A stretch of DNA of 64,000 nucleotides from positions 62,001 to 126,000 of the forward strand of contig CP138327.1 of the NCBI GenBank assembly GCA_037956075.1. Reading direction: 5' to 3'. The notes under the pieces were generated by a model that was not told the origin of the DNA, searched no databases, and was given only the letters and a program-made list of their open reading frames with translations. Position numbers and translations under genes: made by a program. The stretch is from Catillopecten margaritatus gill symbiont. Lineage in GTDB: Bacteria > Pseudomonadota > Gammaproteobacteria > PS1 > Pseudothioglobaceae. Positions 8,201 through 16,800 of the stretch are shown piece by piece (the stretch's first letter is position 1; every line of letters begins with the position of its first letter).

Positions 8201-11200
8201 GTCCAACTGGCTTTAGCATTACCAGCGGTAACACTAACACCGCCTTTGCGATTAGCAACAGTGGTCAAATCACCGTGGCCGATGTCAACCAGCTTGATTT
8301 TGAAACCACGAAGAGCTATACGCTAGCAGTGCAGATCACCAAAGCTGACACCACGTCACAAAGTGCTAATATTACGGTTAATGTCACTAACGTTAATGAG
8401 GGTAGTGCTGTTTCGATCAGTGCCCAAACTCGTTCTATTGCTGAGAACTCTGCCAATGCAACTAATGTGGGTGCAGTTCTTGTAACCACAGGTAGTCCAA
8501 CTGGCTTTAGCATTACCAGCGGTAACACTAACACCGCCTTTGCGATTAGCAACAGTGGTCAAATCACCGTGGCCGATGTCAACCAGCTTGATTTTGAAAC
8601 CACGAAGAGCTACACGCTAGCAGTGCAGATCACCAAAGCTGACACCACGTCACAAAGTGCTAATATTACGGTTAATGTCACTAACGTTAATGAGGGTAGT
8701 GCTTCGATCAGTGCCCAAACTCGTTCTATTGCTGAGAACTCTGCCAATGCAACTAATGTGGGTGCAGTTCTTGTAACCACAGGTAGTCCAACTGGCTTTA
8801 GCATTACCAGCGGTAACACTAACACCGCCTTTGCGATTAGCAACAGTGGTCAAATCACCGTGGCCGATGCCAACCAGCTTGATTTTGAAACCACGACTAG
8901 CTACACGCTAGCAGTGCAGATCACCAAAGCTGACACCACGTCACAAAGTGCTAATATTACGGTTAATGTCACTAACGTTAATGAGGGTAGTGCTGTTTCG
9001 ATCAGTGCCCAAACTCGTTCTATTGCTGAGAACTCTGCCAATGCAACTAATGTGGGTGCAGTTCTTGTAACCACAGGTAGTCCAACTGGCTTTAGCATTA
9101 CCAGCGGTAACACTAACACCGCCTTTGCGATTAGCAACAGTGGTCAAATCACCGTGGCCGATGTCAACCAGCTTGATTTTGAAACCACGACTAGCTACAC
9201 GCTAGCAGTGCAGATCACCAAAGCTGACACCACGTCACAAAGTGCTAATATTACGGTTAATGTCACTAACGTTAATGAGGGTAGTGCTGTTTCGATCAGT
9301 GCCCAAACTCGTTCTATTGCTGAGAACTCTGCCAATGCAACTAATGTGGGTGCAGTTCTTGTAACCACAGGTAGTCCAACTGGCTTTAGCATTACCAGCG
9401 GTAACACTAACACCGCCTTTGCGATTAGCAACAGTGGTCAAATCACCGTGGCCGATGTCAACCAGCTTGATTTTGAAACCACGACTAGCTACACGCTAGC
9501 AGTGCAGATCACCAAAGCTGACACCACGTCACAAAGTGCTAATATTACGGTTAATGTCACTAACGTTAATGAGGGTAGTGCTGTTTCGATCAGTGCCCAA
9601 ACTCGTTCTATTGCTGAGAACTCTGCCAATGCAACTAATGTGGGTGCAGTTCTTGTAACCACAGGTAGTCCAACTGGCTTTAGCATTACCAGCGGTAACA
9701 CTAACACCGCCTTTGCGATTAGCAACAGTGGTCAAATCACCGTGGCCGATGTCAACCAGCTTGATTTTGAAACCACGACTAGCTACACGCTAGCAGTGCA
9801 GATCACCAAAGCTGACACCACGTCACAAAGTGCTAATATTACGGTTAATGTCACTAACGTTAATGAGGGTAGTGCTGTTTCGATCAGTGCCCAAACTCGT
9901 TCTATTGCTGAGAACTCTGCCAATGCAACTAATGTGGGTGCAGTTCTTGTAACCACAGGTAGTCCAACTGGCTTTAGCATTACCAGCGGTAACACTAACA
10001 CCGCCTTTGCGATTAGCAACAGTGGTCAAATCACCGTGGCCGATGTCAACCAGCTTGATTTTGAAACCACGACTAGCTACACGCTAGCAGTGCAGATCAC
10101 CAAAGCTGACACCACGTCACAAAGTGCTAATATTACGGTTAATGTCACTAACGTTAATGAGGGTAGTGCTGTTTCGATCAGTGCCCAAACTCGTTCTATT
10201 GCTGAGAACTCTGCCAATGCAACTAATGTGGGTGCAGTTCTTGTAACCACAGGTAGTCCAACTGGCTTTAGCATTACCAGCGGTAACACTAACACCGCCT
10301 TTGCGATTAGCAACAGTGGTCAAATCACCGTGGCCGATGTCAACCAGCTTGATTTTGAAACCACGACTAGCTACACGCTAGCAGTGCAGATCACCAAAGC
10401 TGACACCACGTCACAAAGTGCTAATATTACGGTTAATGTCACTAACGTTAATGAGGGTAGTGCTGTTTCGATCAGTGCCCAAACTCGTTCTATTGCTGAG
10501 AACTCTGCCAATGCAACTAATGTGGGTGCAGTTCTTGTAACCACAGGTAGTCCAACTGGCTTTAGCATTACCAGCGGTAACACTAACACCGCCTTTGCGA
10601 TTAGCAACAGTGGTCAAATCACCGTGGCCGATGTCAACCAGCTTGATTTTGAAACCACGACTAGCTACACGCTAGCAGTGCAGATCACCAAAGCTGACAC
10701 CACGTCACAAAGTGCTAATATTACGGTTAATGTCACTAACGTTAATGAGGGTAGTGCTGTTTCGATCAGTGCCCAAACTCGTTCTATTGCTGAGAACTCT
10801 GCCAATGCAACTAATGTGGGTGCAGTTCTTGTAACCACAGGTAGTCCAACTGGCTTTAGCATTACCAGCGGTAACACTAACACCGCCTTTGCGATTAGCA
10901 ACAGTGGTCAAATCACCGTGGCCGATGTCAACCAGCTTGATTTTGAAACCACGACTAGCTACACGCTAGCAGTGCAGATCACCAAAGCTGACACCACGTC
11001 ACAAAGTGCTAATATTACGGTTAATGTCACTAACGTTAATGAGGGTAGTGCTGTTTCGATCAGTGCCCAAACTCGTTCTATTGCTGAGAACTCTGCCAAT
11101 ACAACTAATGTGGGTGCAGTTCTTGTAACCACAGGTAGTCCAACTGGCTTTAGCATTACCAGCGGTAACACTAACACCGCCTTTGCGATTAGCAACAGTG

Positions 11201-12147
11201 GTCAAATCACCGTGGCCGATGCCAACCAGCTTGATTTTGAAACCACGACTAGCTACACGCTAGCAGTGCAGATCACCAAAGCTGACACCACGTCACAAAG
11301 TGCTAATATTACGGTTAATGTCACTAACGTTAATGAGGGTAGTGCTGTTTCGATCAGTGCCCAAACTCGTTCTATTGCTGAGAACTCTGCCAATGCAACT
11401 AATGTGGGTGCAGTTCTTGTAACCACAGGTAGTCCAACTGGCTTTAGCATTACCAGCGGTAACACTAACACCGCCTTTGCGATTAGCAACAGTGGTCAAA
11501 TCACCGTGGCCGATGCCAACCAGCTTGATTTTGAAACCACGACTAGCTACACGCTAGCAGTGCAGATCACCAAAGCTGACACCACGTCACAAAGTGCTAA
11601 TATTACGGTTAATGTCACAGATGTTGTAGAACTAGCCAGCATAACCATCGGCACTCAAACTTGGAGTGCATCTAATGTTTCATTAGTGCCTACTACAAAT
11701 AATGTTCTAGGTACGGATTATTGGAATGCTTATGTGGGTACTAATGGTTCTGGAGATACAAGCGATGAAGACGGTTATTACTACACTTGGGATGCAGCGA
11801 TGAACGTTTGTCCTAGTGGCTGGAGTTTGCCATCTGATGCTGATTGGAAAGTCTTAGAAGGTCAATTAGGTATGAGTGTTGCTAATCAAGAAGCAACGGG
11901 TTGGCGTGGTACTGATGAAGGAACAAAACTAAAAGTAGGTGGTTCTAGTGGCTTCGAGGCTAAGTTAGCGGGCAACCGCTATATCAATGATAGTTTCTAC
12001 GGTCGTGGCGACTACACGCGCTTGTGGAGTAGTACTGAGTCAGGTAGTCATGCCTACAGACGCTACCTGTACACCAGTCTCGCCACGGTGTACCGCGATA
12101 CCTACGATAAGGCTTACGGGTTTAGTGTTCGCTGTCTAAAGGATTAA
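5299..12147 (+). CDS. giant inverse-autotransporter adhesin with 14 cadherin-like repeats and a DGR-diversified FISUMP domain (target 1)
   Basis: 2282 residues. Order: an unusually long leader with hydrophobic core LKHFLAFGALTLSL (~37-52); a coiled/linker region (~60-180); an intimin/invasin-type inverse-autotransporter beta-domain (~182-352; FIQAQINSGEN, LGLGQRYLL, GINLFTDYE, SLGLEYQRANFSANINKYYP); a bridging region (~353-740); 14 near-identical 98-residue cadherin-like repeats (~745-2106; AENSAN, ADVNQLDFET, VNVTNVNEG); and a C-terminal FISUMP/lectin-like domain (~2113-2282; GTQTW, YYTWDAAMNVCPSGWSLPS, LWSSTESGS, GFSVRCLKD). Type Ve proteins insert the barrel in the outer membrane and expose the C-terminus, so the variable domain would sit at the cell-distal tip. 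Likely role: binding a host, phage or neighbour-cell ligand (inference). Confidence 0.92.
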   Translation: MKTLLKNACSTNYNATNLITHVAWVGGAHSRALSRLKHFLAFGALTLSLNVTSGGEINQFDKEAYLNLGQQYSDNNTQVAVKEENTIDTLLKEIGSSVRNALGGTDSDNANQLGKKITDNLKNKANNTVINKTEGFINQKANELANSIGNGRTEISVHKLESNNPTYSLKTIQPLTELNTDSTELTFIQAQINSGENHGERRDTINLGLGQRYLLEGGQSIAGINLFTDYETESKHKRASLGLEYQRANFSANINKYYPLSDKKVIGDYTEEPLAGHDIKLTGQVPYLSWAKIKGTHYYWDAKVGDNIKGTILGVEIELNPSTTLEIGTENSNTAERASYARLSAQLPFKDGEALTNFKVSDQAFANSNIVTLTDLDFVERSNKIRIEKLLNGVSVVLGEYNAPTVGSTCTLYNASNVAIANGSGVTGADGSVTLSNVVLPTGLISSSCNAIGTYIDEATGVTTTSSPVLRAAKIYSGTGDLILLASPLSEIAYQLANAGTLANDITTKNTQIATAFGISGVDFTATIPTDLNTITAANDDAGKFGTVLAAVSQMSENAGHDDTQSTANNGGDNIHANETIQELVVDMADGDIDGIADGQGKTLNLNQAINNFKTGSGANNPTSDTGNTNAGNVDIVTTTPSVILNKTAVTLDENGVTTYTVVLNTQPTGSVTITPVSADTGAASVSGVMTFTTANWSTAQTVTVTGVADVNATDETVTISHTITGADYASVTSADMIATVVDFSISAQTRSIAENSANATNVGAVLVTTGSPTGFSITSGNTNTAFAISNSGQITVADVNQLDFETTKSYTLAVQITKADTTSQSANITVNVTNVNEGSAVSISAQTRSIAENSANATNVGAVLVTTGSPTGFSITSGNTNTAFAISNSGQITVADVNQLDFETTKSYTLAVQITKADTTSQSANITVNVTNVNEGSAVSISAQTRSIAENSANATNVGAVLVTTGSPTGFSITSGNTNTAFAISNSGQITVADVNQLDFETTKSYTLAVQITKADTTSQSANITVNVTNVNEGSAVSISAQTRSIAENSANATNVGAVLVTTGSPTGFSITSGNTNTAFAISNSGQITVADVNQLDFETTKSYTLAVQITKADTTSQSANITVNVTNVNEGSASISAQTRSIAENSANATNVGAVLVTTGSPTGFSITSGNTNTAFAISNSGQITVADANQLDFETTTSYTLAVQITKADTTSQSANITVNVTNVNEGSAVSISAQTRSIAENSANATNVGAVLVTTGSPTGFSITSGNTNTAFAISNSGQITVADVNQLDFETTTSYTLAVQITKADTTSQSANITVNVTNVNEGSAVSISAQTRSIAENSANATNVGAVLVTTGSPTGFSITSGNTNTAFAISNSGQITVADVNQLDFETTTSYTLAVQITKADTTSQSANITVNVTNVNEGSAVSISAQTRSIAENSANATNVGAVLVTTGSPTGFSITSGNTNTAFAISNSGQITVADVNQLDFETTTSYTLAVQITKADTTSQSANITVNVTNVNEGSAVSISAQTRSIAENSANATNVGAVLVTTGSPTGFSITSGNTNTAFAISNSGQITVADVNQLDFETTTSYTLAVQITKADTTSQSANITVNVTNVNEGSAVSISAQTRSIAENSANATNVGAVLVTTGSPTGFSITSGNTNTAFAISNSGQITVADVNQLDFETTTSYTLAVQITKADTTSQSANITVNVTNVNEGSAVSISAQTRSIAENSANATNVGAVLVTTGSPTGFSITSGNTNTAFAISNSGQITVADVNQLDFETTTSYTLAVQITKADTTSQSANITVNVTNVNEGSAVSISAQTRSIAENSANATNVGAVLVTTGSPTGFSITSGNTNTAFAISNSGQITVADVNQLDFETTTSYTLAVQITKADTTSQSANITVNVTNVNEGSAVSISAQTRSIAENSANTTNVGAVLVTTGSPTGFSITSGNTNTAFAISNSGQITVADANQLDFETTTSYTLAVQITKADTTSQSANITVNVTNVNEGSAVSISAQTRSIAENSANATNVGAVLVTTGSPTGFSITSGNTNTAFAISNSGQITVADANQLDFETTTSYTLAVQITKADTTSQSANITVNVTDVVELASITIGTQTWSASNVSLVPTTNNVLGTDYWNAYVGTNGSGDTSDEDGYYYTWDAAMNVCPSGWSLPSDADWKVLEGQLGMSVANQEATGWRGTDEGTKLKVGGSSGFEAKLAGNRYINDSFYGRGDYTRLWSSTESGSHAYRRYLYTSLATVYRDTYDKAYGFSVRCLKD
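7531..11618 (+). repeat. 14 tandem 294-bp cadherin-like repeats in adhesin 1
   Basis: Units of 98 codons are almost identical at DNA level; one unit (starting about 8704) lacks a Val codon. Differences are few and shared between units (Asp-Val versus Asp-Ala, Thr-Lys versus Thr-Thr, Ala versus Thr), which is the pattern left by unequal crossing-over and gene conversion. Each unit carries LDFE and a VNVTNVNE-type calcium-binding linker, as in cadherin repeats. Confidence 0.95.
11956..12138 (+). repeat. DGR variable repeat 1 (VR1) in adhesin 1
   Basis: 183 bases aligned without gaps to the TR. By hand count it differs at 19 bases: 16 at template adenines and 3 at other bases (C to T, G to A, G to T). 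Changed residues replace TR Asn with Tyr, Gly, Arg, His, Leu and Asp. The invariant core LWSSTESGS contains no AAY codon. The stop codon follows 6 bases after the VR end. Confidence 0.93.
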
Positions 12148-12168
12148 TTCGACACTTTGGCACTTCGA

Positions 12169-12283
12169 CCAGCGAAGCTGGCATAAGTTGCACTAAAAGT
12201 GCAACTAAACACAGCCGAATGGCTGGGTATTTATACCCCCTTGCGGGGTATTCATCACCCAAGCTTGCTTGGGTGGTTTTTTA
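12169..12283 (+). terminator. five-hairpin ladder after VR1, ending in a rho-independent terminator
   Basis: Successive stem-loops: CCAGC/GCTGG (12169-12181, loop GAA); AGTTGCACT/AGTGCAACT (12186-12206, loop AAA); CAGCC/GGCTG (12212-12225, loop GAAT); ATACCCC/GGGGTAT (12233-12251); CACCCAAGC/GCTTGGGTG (12256-12275) followed by six T. The last is a terminator. Known DGRs need a short hairpin/cruciform just after the VR for efficient retrohoming; the first stem lies about 30 bases after VR1. The array recurs unchanged after all four VRs. Confidence 0.85.
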
Positions 12284-12717
12284 TTACATAACAAGGAGTT
12301 AAGACATTTAAGGAAGGGCATTTAACATTACAGCATTGAGAATAAATGAGTTAATCAGCCCGGCGTTGTTTAGTTTAAGGATTAAACAAGTGAGGTTTAT
12401 AAATCCAAACATTCTCTCATTTGTTAATGGCACTAATGGTTAAGACTAGCAGTATCATTAAAAAAATGAGGATAAAAGAATCTTACATTTGGTGATGAGT
12501 AGGTGAAACTTTACAAATTATATTTACTGTAGAGGCAAAACCCCCCGAACTTAACAAGTTAATAATTTTTGTTGGGTTTTGGGTTTGATAGCCACTTGTT
12601 GACGTGAGGAATTGCCTCAGGTTACGAATGTAAGGCAGGTTTTAATTTACAATAAAGATAGCAAAAAAAAAGCTAAAGTAGTTGTATTTTAAAATAAGTG
12701 ATGTTTTTAATTATTGG
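12284..12717 (+). other. conserved noncoding leader upstream of TR2 (probable 5' part of the template RNA)
   Basis: 434 bases with no credible ORF, repeated before TR3 and, in part, after adhesin 4. It holds a nested structure: GAGGCAA (12532-) can pair with a distal TTGCCTC, CAAAACCC (12536-12543) with GGGTTTTG (12574-12581), and AACTT/AAGTT forms an internal hairpin at 12548-12560. GAGG/CCTC gives a further small stem. Inference: it is transcribed with the TR and folds to present it to the RT-Avd complex. Confidence 0.55.
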
Positions 12718-12900
12718 GAGGCTAAGTTAGCGGGCAACCGCAATACCAATGGTAGTTTCTACAATCGTGGCGACAACACGAACTTGTGGAGTAGTACTGA
12801 GTCAGGTAGTAATGCCTACAGACGCAACCTGAACACCAGTAACGCCACGGTGAACCGCAATACCAACAATAAGGCGAACGGGTTTAGTGTTCGCTGTCTA
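12718..12900 (+). repeat. DGR template repeat 2 (TR2)
   Basis: Identical to TR1 and TR3. It is in an open frame (12682-12915) but has no start signal or protein role; the frame is open because it copies an adhesin 3' end. It contains 15 AAC/AAT codons. Avd follows after 58 bases. The neighbouring VR1 ends 580 bases upstream, so TR and VR are close and in the same orientation, as in typical DGRs. Confidence 0.93.
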
Positions 12901-12958
12901 GGATTTGTATCTTGATGTTGTTAGATGTTCTTTTTTAAATATTTTTTTGGTGTTAAAT

Positions 12959-13312
12959 ATGGCTTTATATAGTTTTTTGCCCGTGTATAAGGTTAGTTAT
13001 GATTTGCTGGTGGATTTGTTTGTGTTTACCAAAGAGTTTAACAAGGAATACAAATATACGGTAGGCGAGAGTATTAAAAAAGAAACCATTGAAATGATTA
13101 TTAATATTTATCGGGCTAATAGCAGAAAAGACAAAGTTAAGCATATTGTAAAAGCTAGAGAAAATATTGAAGTGATACGGGTTTTATTGAGATTGTTGCG
13201 TGATCTTAAACAGGTTAATATTAAAAAATTTGCTGGATTGAATGACAAATGTGAAAGCGTCTCAAAACAACTAACTGCCTGGCATAAAAGCTCACTTAAT
13301 GCCACAAGATAG
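12959..13312 (+). CDS. avd: DGR accessory variability determinant (Avd), copy 2
   Basis: 117 residues, identical in sequence to copy 1. Helical, basic, with the Avd motifs LPVYKVSYDLL, IYRANSR and LLRLLRDLKQ. It lies between TR2 and an RT fragment whose start it overlaps by 14 bases. Keeping an intact duplicate while the RT is truncated suggests either very recent duplication or continued use of Avd with an RT made elsewhere. Confidence 0.93.
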   Translation: MALYSFLPVYKVSYDLLVDLFVFTKEFNKEYKYTVGESIKKETIEMIINIYRANSRKDKVKHIVKARENIEVIRVLLRLLRDLKQVNIKKFAGLNDKCESVSKQLTAWHKSSLNATR

Positions 13313-13577
13313 AGAATTATTACTTGAAAAGCTGTTCGAGACTTATTATTCAACACGAAAAAATAAGCGCAATACTCATTCTTGCGCTGAATACGAAGTC
13401 AATTATGAAGGCCATTTAATTGCTTTGTGTGATCGACTACTTGATAAAACTTACCAGCCTAAAAGATCCATTTGTTTTATCTCTTTCTATCCTGTACAAA
13501 GAGAGATTTTTGCTGCTAATTTTGAAGATAGAATTATCCATCATTTGATTTTTAATGCTATTAACCCTATTTTATAA
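13299..13577 (+). pseudogene. truncated DGR reverse transcriptase, N-terminal 92 residues (copy 2)
   Basis: Identical to copy 1 and ends at the same codon, so the truncation happened before the cassette was duplicated. It lacks all catalytic motifs. The following bases are again the upstream region of an adhesin gene. Confidence 0.88.
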
Positions 13578-13892
13578 CACCCTAGAAGATGGCATTTATT
13601 TAAATAAATATAGACACAAAAGAGCTAAAAAGCATAGCTCAACATAAGGCGAATGTTTGACTACCGCTTCAGTAGAAAATGTTTCAAGTTGTAAATATAT
13701 TGACACTCTTATGGCTTGCTCTATTCTTTATCTTCCTATTTTTTTCCATAATCCTTGCTTATAAAGATTTTTATTAGGCTTTCTAGTCTAAAAGCAAAAA
13801 AAATAGTTAAATAGTTAAATAGTTACGGTATAATACACAACAACGATTTTATTAACGATTAACGATTAACGATTAACGATTAACGATTAACG
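13578..13892 (+). promoter_or_regulatory. upstream region of adhesin 2: promoter and heptamer repeats, no gene
   Basis: Near-identical to the region before adhesin 1, with eight A, three ATAGTTA units and TATAAT at 13829-13834. Just before the heptamers a stray AACGATTTT replaces the TAATTTT seen in the other copies, which looks like a displaced heptamer fragment. Confidence 0.7.
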
Positions 13893-13893
13893 A
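13852..13893 (+). repeat. TTAACGA heptamer repeat x6 at the adhesin 2 start codon
   Basis: Six perfect tandem copies, the last A being the A of the ATG. One unit fewer than adhesin 1. Confidence 0.95.
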
Positions 13894-16800
13894 TGAAAAC
13901 ACTATTAAAAAACGCCTGTTCAACTAATTATAATGCCACTAACCTAATTACCCATGTTGCGTGGGTGGGTGGGGCACATTCTAGAGCGCTAAGCAGGCTT
14001 AAGCATTTTTTAGCTTTTGGCGCTTTGACTCTATCACTTAACGTTACCTCAGGTGGTGAGATTAACCAGTTTGACAAAGAAGCTTATCTTAACCTTGGAC
14101 AACAGTACAGTGATAACAATACTCAAGTAGCTGTTAAAGAAGAAAACACAATTGATACACTCCTTAAAGAGATTGGCTCTTCTGTTCGTAATGCCTTGGG
14201 CGGTACAGATTCTGACAATGCCAATCAGCTTGGTAAAAAAATTACTGATAATTTAAAAAATAAAGCCAACAACACAGTGATTAATAAAACCGAAGGCTTT
14301 ATTAATCAAAAAGCCAATGAACTTGCTAATAGTATTGGCAACGGTAGAACTGAAATCTCTGTGCATAAATTAGAGTCTAATAACCCAACATATAGTCTTA
14401 AAACCATTCAACCATTGACTGAGCTTAATACAGATTCAACAGAGCTAACTTTTATCCAAGCTCAAATTAACTCTGGTGAAAACCATGGTGAGCGCCGTGA
14501 CACTATTAATTTAGGCCTTGGACAGCGTTACCTACTTGAAGGTGGTCAGTCTATTGCTGGTATTAATCTATTCACTGATTATGAAACCGAGTCTAAGCAC
14601 AAGCGTGCATCGCTAGGTTTGGAATACCAAAGAGCTAACTTTAGTGCCAATATTAATAAATACTACCCATTGTCAGATAAGAAAGTTATTGGTGATTACA
14701 CTGAAGAGCCACTAGCAGGACATGACATTAAACTAACGGGTCAAGTACCTTATCTATCTTGGGCAAAAATCAAAGGCACGCACTATTATTGGGATGCCAA
14801 AGTTGGCGACAATATTAAAGGTACTATTTTAGGTGTTGAAATAGAGCTTAATCCTTCTACTACGCTAGAAATAGGTACTGAAAACTCAAACACAGCTGAG
14901 CGTGCAAGCTATGCACGCCTAAGCGCACAACTGCCATTTAAAGATGGCGAAGCATTAACTAATTTTAAAGTCTCTGATCAAGCTTTTGCTAACTCAAATA
15001 TTGTTACCCTAACCGATCTTGACTTTGTTGAAAGATCTAACAAAATCCGTATTGAAAAACTCTTAAATGGTGTTAGCGTGGTTTTGGGTGAATACAACGC
15101 TCCTACAGTAGGCTCTACCTGTACACTTTACAATGCATCAAATGTTGCTATTGCCAATGGCTCTGGTGTAACAGGCGCTGATGGCAGTGTAACACTGTCA
15201 AATGTTGTTCTACCTACTGGACTAATTTCTAGCTCTTGTAATGCCATTGGTACCTATATCGATGAAGCCACAGGTGTGACCACTACTAGCTCTCCAGTGC
15301 TCAGAGCGGCAAAAATTTATTCAGGCACAGGAGACTTAATTCTTCTAGCCTCACCTTTATCTGAAATTGCTTATCAATTAGCTAATGCTGGTACTTTAGC
15401 TAATGATATAACCACTAAAAATACACAAATTGCAACAGCATTTGGTATAAGTGGCGTTGATTTTACCGCCACCATCCCAACGGATCTTAACACTATCACT
15501 GCCGCTAATGATGATGCGGGTAAATTTGGTACTGTGCTAGCAGCAGTCTCACAAATGTCTGAGAATGCAGGACATGATGATACACAGTCAACTGCAAATA
15601 ATGGTGGTGATAATATCCACGCCAATGAAACTATCCAAGAGCTTGTTGTTGATATGGCTGATGGTGATATTGATGGTATTGCAGATGGACAAGGAAAAAC
15701 TCTTAATCTTAATCAAGCTATAAACAATTTTAAAACAGGCTCTGGTGCTAACAACCCAACATCAGATACTGGAAACACTAATGCAGGCAATGTAGATATT
15801 GTAACAACCACCCATAGTGTTATTTTAAATAAAACCGCAGTAACTCTTGATGAAAACGGTGTAACAACTTACACAGTAGTCCTTAACACGCAACCAACTG
15901 GTAGTGTTACGATCACCCCAGTGAGTGCTGATACCGGTGCTGCCTCCGTATCAGGTGTAATGACCTTTACCACAGCTAACTGGAGCACAGCGCAAACAGT
16001 TAAAGTCACTGGTGTAGCTGATGTTAATGCAACTGATGAGACTGTAACCATTAGTCATACTATTACAGGTGCTGATTATGCTAGTGTGACTTCTGCTGAT
16101 ATGATTGCTACCGTAGTGGATTTTAGCATCAGTGCCCAAACTCGTTCTATTGCTGAGAACTCTGCCAATGCAACTAATGTGGGTGCAGTTCTTGTAACCA
16201 CAGGTAGTCCAACTGGCTTTAGCATTACCAGCGGTAACACTAACACCGCCTTTGCGATTAGCAACAGTGGTCAAATCACCGTGGCCGATGTCAACCAGCT
16301 TGATTTTGAAACCACGACTAGCTACACGCTAGCAGTGCAGATCACCAAAGCTGACACCACGTCACAAAGTGCTAATATTACGGTTAATGTCACTGACGTT
16401 AATGAGGGTAGTGCTGTTTCGATCAGTGCCCAAACTCGTTCTATTGCTGAGAACTCTGCCAATGCAACTAATGTGGGTGCAGTTCTTGTAACCACAGGTA
16501 GTCCAACTGGCTTTAGCATTACCAGCGGTAACACTAACACCGCCTTTGCGATTAGCAACAGTGGTCAAATCACCGTGGCCGATGTCAACCAGCTTGATTT
16601 TGAAACCACGAAGAGCTATACGCTAGCAGTGCAGATCACCAAAGCTAACACCACGTCACAAAGTGCTAATATTACGGTTAATGTCACTGACGTTAATGAG
16701 GGTAGTGCTGTTTCGATCAGTGCCCAAACTCGTTCTATTGCTGAGAACTCTGCCAATGCAACTAATGTGGGTGCAGTTCTTGTAACCACAGGTAGTCCAA

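Noticed and set aside
7531-11618. CRISPR-like or other regular repeats with spacers
   Set aside because: Units are 294 bp, contiguous, in frame and encode 98-residue cadherin-like domains; there are no spacers or cas genes.
11956-12138. VR-TR differences as sequencing error or ordinary duplicate divergence
   Set aside because: Differences cluster at template A in a 150-base stretch while thousands of flanking bases in the duplicated genes are almost unchanged.
12682-12915. Open frame spanning TR2 as a protein gene (likewise at TR3)
   Set aside because: It is a headless copy of the adhesin 3' end; the Asn-rich product and lack of a start signal fit a template, not a gene.
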